Of a DNA stretch of 64,000 bases, positions 59,301 to 64,000 are shown piece by piece. This stretch comes from Deroplatys truncata. Taxonomy: Eukaryota; Arthropoda; Insecta; Mantodea; Mantidae. The notes under the pieces were generated by a model that ran no database searches, had not been told where the DNA came from, and worked only from the letters and a program-made list of their open reading frames with translations. The position numbers and the translations under genes are program-made. The first letter of the stretch is position 1. Every line of letters begins with the position of its first letter. The stretch is taken from assembly GCA_030765065.1 (NCBI GenBank), contig CM060977.1:91343795-91407794 (forward strand). Direction: 5' to 3'.

Positions 59301-59388
59301 TACAGCGTACCTATAACAGTTCGCAATAACCGTTTTTTAACTCTTTCCGGTTTAATTAACACGGCAGCGTTTTTTCCGTTTAACTGTT

Positions 59389-59449
59389 GGTACCTGACAT
59401 TGCGCACTTACATCGTCCGCCATGACACGTCGACCTCTGGAGCAACTTT
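59389..59449 (-). repeat. Inverted repeat near INTS4 start, right arm
   Basis: Partner of 58337-58395. On the minus strand it reads ATGGCGGACGATGTAAGTGC, then AATGTCAG followed by GTACC, i.e. a short open frame ending in a possible donor. Confidence 0.85.
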
Positions 59450-59754
59450 ACCAAAAAGGCATTATTTAACAAAAATAAGGCTAGATATAATTGACATGTA
59501 AAATTACTCATATTTTGTATGCATAAGTTAAAGCCTATTAAGACTTTCTAAATATCATAACTGATAAGACAATTCCATAATATTTAAATATTGTAAAAGA
59601 ATAATAATTTAATATCAAAATTGTAATGGATTAAGGTGTATTTTGGCTAAACACCAACACCGTACGATAAATATAGCTGATATTGATATATGAAATTTAT
59701 TGAAATTCTTTAAGTAAAATATGTAAACACTCATCAATTCTGTGTGTCAAAAAT

Positions 59755-59990
59755 CATACAGTTCAGGTGCATACTCCAGAAAGTCGACTTCGCTGCCTAC
59801 TGCAGCAGTGGAAGTTGATGGCCCAGCGGTGGATCCTGTATCCACAGCGTAAGCTGTGTTTGTACGGATGTTTTGTTACACCTCTTTTGTAAGTTCGTTG
59901 ACCTTGCAACACTTTTTGTTCCTTAGTAAACCCGTACCTACGTATTGTTAGGATTGAATCAAATGTTTTTATGTTCATTTTATTTCTTCA
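59755..59990 (-). other. Coding-like degenerate fragment
   Basis: One minus-strand frame gives TAYAVDTGSTAGPSTSTAAV, then GSEVDFLEYAPELYDF before a stop, with protein-like composition. An adjacent frame begins MNIKTFDSILT. No family assigned. Possibly the end of an old repeat-encoded protein. Confidence 0.3.
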
Positions 59991-60179
59991 TTGGCTAAAT
60001 TAATCGCCCAACTTCAGCATTGGACCAAGGAAGTGAAAGAAGCCTAATAGCAAATTTAGAGCGTTTAGCCCACTTGCGTCTTTATATTTTTAATAGTTCA
60101 TTCCAAAACGAGATTGTACGGTTAATCTCGGACCATTTGACTAGTCGGGTTCGCCAACTGTAATTGAATTTTTGAAATT

Positions 60180-60539
60180 TCATTTGCTGGCAATAAAAAC
60201 CTTTCTCCAAGTGGGATTAAAGGGCCTTTTATTACTTTTAAAGCACCTTCTACTGACATGGAAGCAACCATTTTGAGAGTTTAAACATATTGAGGAATCC
60301 TGTGTTGCAGCTCTTTTAATAAAGAGTGCAATCGGGTTAAACTCCATAAATAAAGATAAACGTTTTTTAGAACCATTATGGCTAGCCAAAAAACTACGAG
60401 CCGGCTGCGCGGTGTTTTTCTTGTCCGCGTCCTCGGCGCTCGTTGCCGTATGCCGCTTTGATAGAAAAACTACTTTTAAAGGCTTTACTTTACCAACTTT
60501 ATTAAAGGAAATGCTGAAACTGGCCAACGTCGTTGTCAA
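60180..60539 (-). other. Unrecognised 119-residue ORF
   Basis: Begins MTTTLASFSISFNKVGKVKP and is basic. The plus strand here also has short coding-like stretches (MASQKTTSRLRGVFLVRVLG). Probably a decayed repeat; no assignment. Confidence 0.2.
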
Positions 60540-60585
60540 TACATTTTTGGCACTTCTTTAGGAAACTATCCATCACTCACGGCAG

Positions 60586-60790
60586 AGGGCGATGGACCTT
60601 TTTCGGGCATAAAAATCCTAGCATGACTTCCTTTGGAAGGGAAGTAAAGCCGATGGTCCCGTGTCGTTTTACTGCACGTAAAAGAAACCAAGCCTGATAA
60701 AGAGGCCTCTGAGCAAAATTACCGGTGTTTCACGCTCAATAAGAATGGGGCGCTAAGGACCACGGTAATTAAAGTACGTCCATAAATAAA
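60586..60790 (+). mobile_element. SINE family S1, body-only copy
   Basis: GAGGCCTCTGAGCAAAATTA and GTCCATAAATAAAAC match the S1 body and tail. The tRNA-like head is missing. Opposite strand to the other copies. Confidence 0.75.
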
Positions 60791-61331
60791 ACAAAATTTA
60801 ATTTTTGGTTATATACCCCACGTGGGCGTGAGGTGAGGGTAGAGGAGATTTGGTTACCTGCCAAGTTACCCACTTGTTGCAACTATGCTGGGAGATCACG
60901 CACCGACATATTTGGGGAGTGCTTTGTAGCGATGAAACGATGACACAGCCATGTTGGACGTGTACTTGGTCACCGGGATGGTTACATCGCGCCACTAGAT
61001 AACCTTAATAGTGGTAAATTCAAGAACTGCTACACACTCCCCCTCGCTGCCTGAAAAAATCGCAATCTTTTTTCCAGCAATCAGCAGTAAAGGCACATAA
61101 TTCTACAGTAAGCCACCAATCCAGACCATTGTCCGGCAACCATTTTTCATCCCTCTTCATTTATGCATTCCGACAAGGTACTGGTTCCATTCTCTCCATA
61201 ACGCAGACTTTAAACCACATAAATCGAAATTTAATTACGCAAGTGACTTACCGAGAGAACCCTTAACCTTATTTACTTAATTTTCTAAACTTTCTGGAAT
61301 AACATAACATTTTTAAACTATCAAATACAAA
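60791..61331. other. Intergenic, nothing recognised
   Basis: Upstream of INTS4. CCCCACGTGGGCGTG near 60817 is a small palindrome. No LTR could be identified for the fossil that follows. Confidence 0.35.
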
Positions 61332-62872
61332 TTACCTTAAAACAATACTCAGCTCTTCACTTGGGGGCATGAGTTTTAAAGTATTGCCTATGCCTCCCTG
61401 TCTAAGGATGACTGACACAGGAGTTACAAAACCTTCCAATACGTAAGGGCCCACATATCTCGGTGCGAGCTTGGTAGTAATCTTATCTTTCGGGAACTCC
61501 GAGAATAATTTCTTATAAAACCTTATTTCCAACCACAAATTTGGGACATTTTCGATTTTATTATATCTGTGATCTCCGATGCGCCATTTTCAAATTACAT
61601 TTCACTCTGTTCCACCGACCTTAATTTCCTCTACTTCTACTTGGCCTGGCAAACTATTCAATTTCCAAATGTTGGACAATTTGGAGAATAGTTCATATCA
61701 TAACTAAAGAGAACGGAGTCATTCCATGGGCCTCATATGGCCTGTGTTAAAGGCAAATTACGATCCCACCTGGAATGATCACTAGAATGGTAGGCTATTA
61801 AGGTCGATTTTGAATTTCTATTTACCCGTTCTCTTTGCGATGAATTTGGGTAATAGGGTATAGTAAAGATGTGTTTAACACCAATATTATAAAGGAAATT
61901 CTTCAGAAAGGATTATCTAAAATAGGGCGCATTATCTGATGCTATATATCTCGGAACATCAAAAGTAGCTAGGTCTTTTAACACCCTCATGGTAATATTA
62001 GAGTTGGATTCTCTCGCGGGAACTAACCACGAACTTTGAAAAAGTATCCGTTGCAACTAATACATATTTGTTTCCATTTGTACTTTGCCCTATATATTCA
62101 ACAAACCATTTTTCCTTAGGTTGACTTGCAGCACAAGAAGACAACTGTCCCAATTGAGTATGCTGGACAGGCTTGCTCATTTTAGAAACTTGACAATTTT
62201 GTATCAGTTATATAATATCTCCATCCATGCCCTTCCAGAAGAAATATTGGCGTGGCCTGTTTCTTGTTTTAAAAACCCCCATATGAGCCTCACAGGGTCC
62301 TTAATGGAATACTGAAATAATAAGTCTATCAGTTTTTCTGGCACCACAATTTTAGCCTTACCATACTTGTCATTGCAATATAATATTTTTTTTAAACGAA
62401 ATGTGGGCGTTATTCTCAGCCTAAACGTAAAGCCTCCAAGATTTGAGACAATTAGGATCCTCTATTGATATTTAACAATATTAACAAATGATAAAGGGCA
62501 TTGATATAACACTGGAATTACCGGCAACAATATAATTTCTTGCTGTTCCTTAGTGCTTTAGTCTTTTCGCCAAACATACGGAATAATGTATCCGCTAAAC
62601 AATACATCTCTCTCCAAATATGTTGTTGTTGTTCACCAATGGCATCAGGGATTAATTGATCTGCATCATTTTCTCTCTGGCTTCCCAATATAAAGTCTGT
62701 AAGTTATCTCTCCAAATATGACAGACTTTAAATTTAAATGCGGAAATGCGTACAACCCACCAGCTATCCGTCCTAATCGCTGTGGAGTTCCCAATACCCA
62801 TGACAGCCTGATTGCCCGTTTCGAGTTCAAATTAAGCATTCTCAAGATTGAACTTAAATTTTTCCGCTCCAT
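61332..62872 (-). mobile_element. Ty3/Gypsy-type retrotransposon fossil (pol 3' half), broken
   Basis: Parts in the order expected for minus-strand Gypsy pol: a region around the RNase H to connection end (62666-62872), the integrase zinc-binding to core junction with WFVEYIGQSTNGNKYVLVAT and DTFSKFVV (61998-62180), and the integrase C-terminal region with KLAPRYVGPYVLEGFV (61332-61538). Heavily decayed, with many breaks. No LTRs, gag or protease were recognised, so it is a partial, old copy. Confidence 0.72.
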
Positions 62873-63146
62873 ACAGAACCACTAAGACTTCCAATTCATA
62901 AGTAGAATATCTTTGTTCTAAAGGTGTTAACATTCTAGAAGCATAGCTGTGACGATGAGAATAGTCATAGTGATTACGTTCCTTTACAGCAGATTAATGA
63001 TGGTGGTGAGAGTAAAAAACGTTAAAAGAACAATTGTTAACTCTAAAAGGATGATATAGTTGTGATTAAAGGTATGAACAGTGAAGGATCATAATTTTTG
63101 TAGTATAATTTGAAAACTAATTTGAATTAACACTGTGAAGTAATGT

Positions 63147-63362
63147 AATAATTCAAAACATTATACAACTTGAGTCAACTAAGACGCACTGTACTTCACA
63201 TACCTTAGAATTATCCTCAATATGTTTTGCCTTCACTTGAAGGCATTATCAAGAAATTGTAGATTATAAGAATAATTTCAAGGAAAATTTGAGGATAATT
63301 TCAAGGTATGTGAAGTATAGTGTGTCTTAGTCAACTCAAGTTGTATAATTTTTTGAATTATT
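63147..63362. repeat. Foldback repeat, arms about 73 bp
   Basis: Arms 63147-63220 and 63290-63362 are nearly perfect inverted copies (TTATACAACTTGAGT, TACTTCACATACCTT) around a 70-bp centre that holds a smaller palindrome. The transcript would form a long hairpin. It resembles a foldback MITE. Confidence 0.85.
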
Positions 63363-63378
63363 GTAGTATTCTTGATGA

Positions 63379-63379
63379 A

Positions 63380-63425
<46 letters not shown>
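63379..63425. repeat. (AAT)n microsatellite
   Basis: About 15 uninterrupted AAT units followed by an A run. Confidence 0.95.
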
Positions 63426-63430
<5 letters not shown>

Positions 63431-63449
63431 CAATAATAACAAAAACAAT

Positions 63450-64000
63450 CAACTATAGTTTGAACCAATGCCTTAAAATATTTTTTAAATCGGAATTGGC
63501 ATTTTGAGTTTTTTGGAAGCAGAAAACTTTGGTTTGAATTTCTTACTTAAATTAATTTTTTGTGTTAGTTAGGTTTCATAATTTTAAAATTGATCCAACT
63601 GTTTTATTTTAATTTTATTTGTTATGTTAGACTAATAAAGATAAAGTTCACCACCGCCACCGCCGCCGCCACCGTGATGAATTATTGCACTTGTGTATCT
63701 AAGGCAATCTGTAAATGTTGCACTGCAAATTGCATTGTAGATTATATTTTAGGAAGAATTGGCTGGGTGAAATCAGATACAAACTTAAGATGATTGGTAT
63801 GGGTGATGCCTAAGAAGAGAGGGTATGTTGACAGGATTCTGGGAATTCGTTAAGTGCCAGTTGGAAGATATGGACAGACAGTATTTATGGGTAATGTTAG
63901 AAAAAAAAAGAAAAAAGTTCTCTAAAATTGTATAAGGATTTTGGAAGTAATGTAATGGAAAGAAATGTATATTGGGAAGTATAACAGGGATCAAAGAGAA
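63450..64000. other. Intergenic, nothing recognised
   Basis: A short CCACCGCCGCCG run lies near 63652-63673. ORFs at 63590 and 63785 have no recognisable product. Confidence 0.4.

Noticed and set aside
60798-60995. Minus-strand ORF of 65 residues
   Set aside because: No domain, poor composition, adjacent to a SINE body. Treated as chance.

Overview
The window is AT-rich, intron-rich animal DNA. The transposon mix (irritans-type mariners, Tc1/mariner-superfamily elements with a DUF4817 N-terminus, PIF/Harbinger, pogo/Tigger, hAT, Penelope-like, non-LTR, Ty3/Gypsy and Polinton remnants, tRNA-derived SINEs) fits an arthropod, probably an insect with a large repeat-rich genome. I cannot name the species. 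Nothing prokaryotic is visible.

One host gene is certain: INTS4, the HEAT-repeat subunit of the Integrator complex, on the minus strand. Seven coding exons were found by splice sites and by matching the recalled human protein: 58051-57998 (start ATG), 54246-54094, 46281-46153, 40829-40683, 14223-14053, 7376-7237 and 3677-3482. They total 990 nt, or 330 codons, about the first third of the protein. The remaining exons lie beyond the left edge. Almost everything from 1 to 58 kb is therefore intron sequence of this gene, and no recognised insertion interrupts an exon.

Layout of the repeats. 0-3.5 kb: minisatellite and SINE copies. 5.6-7.0 kb: PIF/Harbinger remnant with a Penelope-like (PLE) insertion. 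9.4-20.2 kb: four mariners, one DUF4817-class element and a second PIF/Harbinger remnant split by one of the mariners. 21.2-26.7 kb: shortened Polinton fossil with both terminal inverted repeats (TIRs) and a 6-bp target duplication. 27.1-28.35 kb: pogo-like element. 29.5-31.8 kb: two degraded DNA-transposon remnants. 31.9-34.9 kb: 5'-truncated LINE. 35.3-40.6 kb: a DUF4817-class remnant, a nearly whole DUF4817-class element with roughly 300-bp TIRs, and a pogo-like element abutting it. 42-44.7 kb: mariner tail, 36-bp minisatellite and two PLE fragments. 47.6-49.6 kb: hAT element with an exact 8-bp target duplication. 49.8-52.9 kb: two DUF4817-class remnants. 55-57 kb: inverted repeats and a SINE.

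An unclassified repeat of about 0.86 kb, called R860 here, occurs at least a dozen times across the window and serves as target for pogo and SINE insertions. The upstream 58-64 kb holds an inverted repeat next to the INTS4 start, an unrecognised divergent ORF, a Ty3/Gypsy fossil (61.3-62.9 kb) and a foldback repeat.

The most interesting items are the hammerhead-like RNA fold at two PLE 3' ends, the Polinton with complete ends but little interior, the unclassified R860 family, and the inverted repeat beside the INTS4 start. Family assignments rest on recalled motifs; no database was searched.
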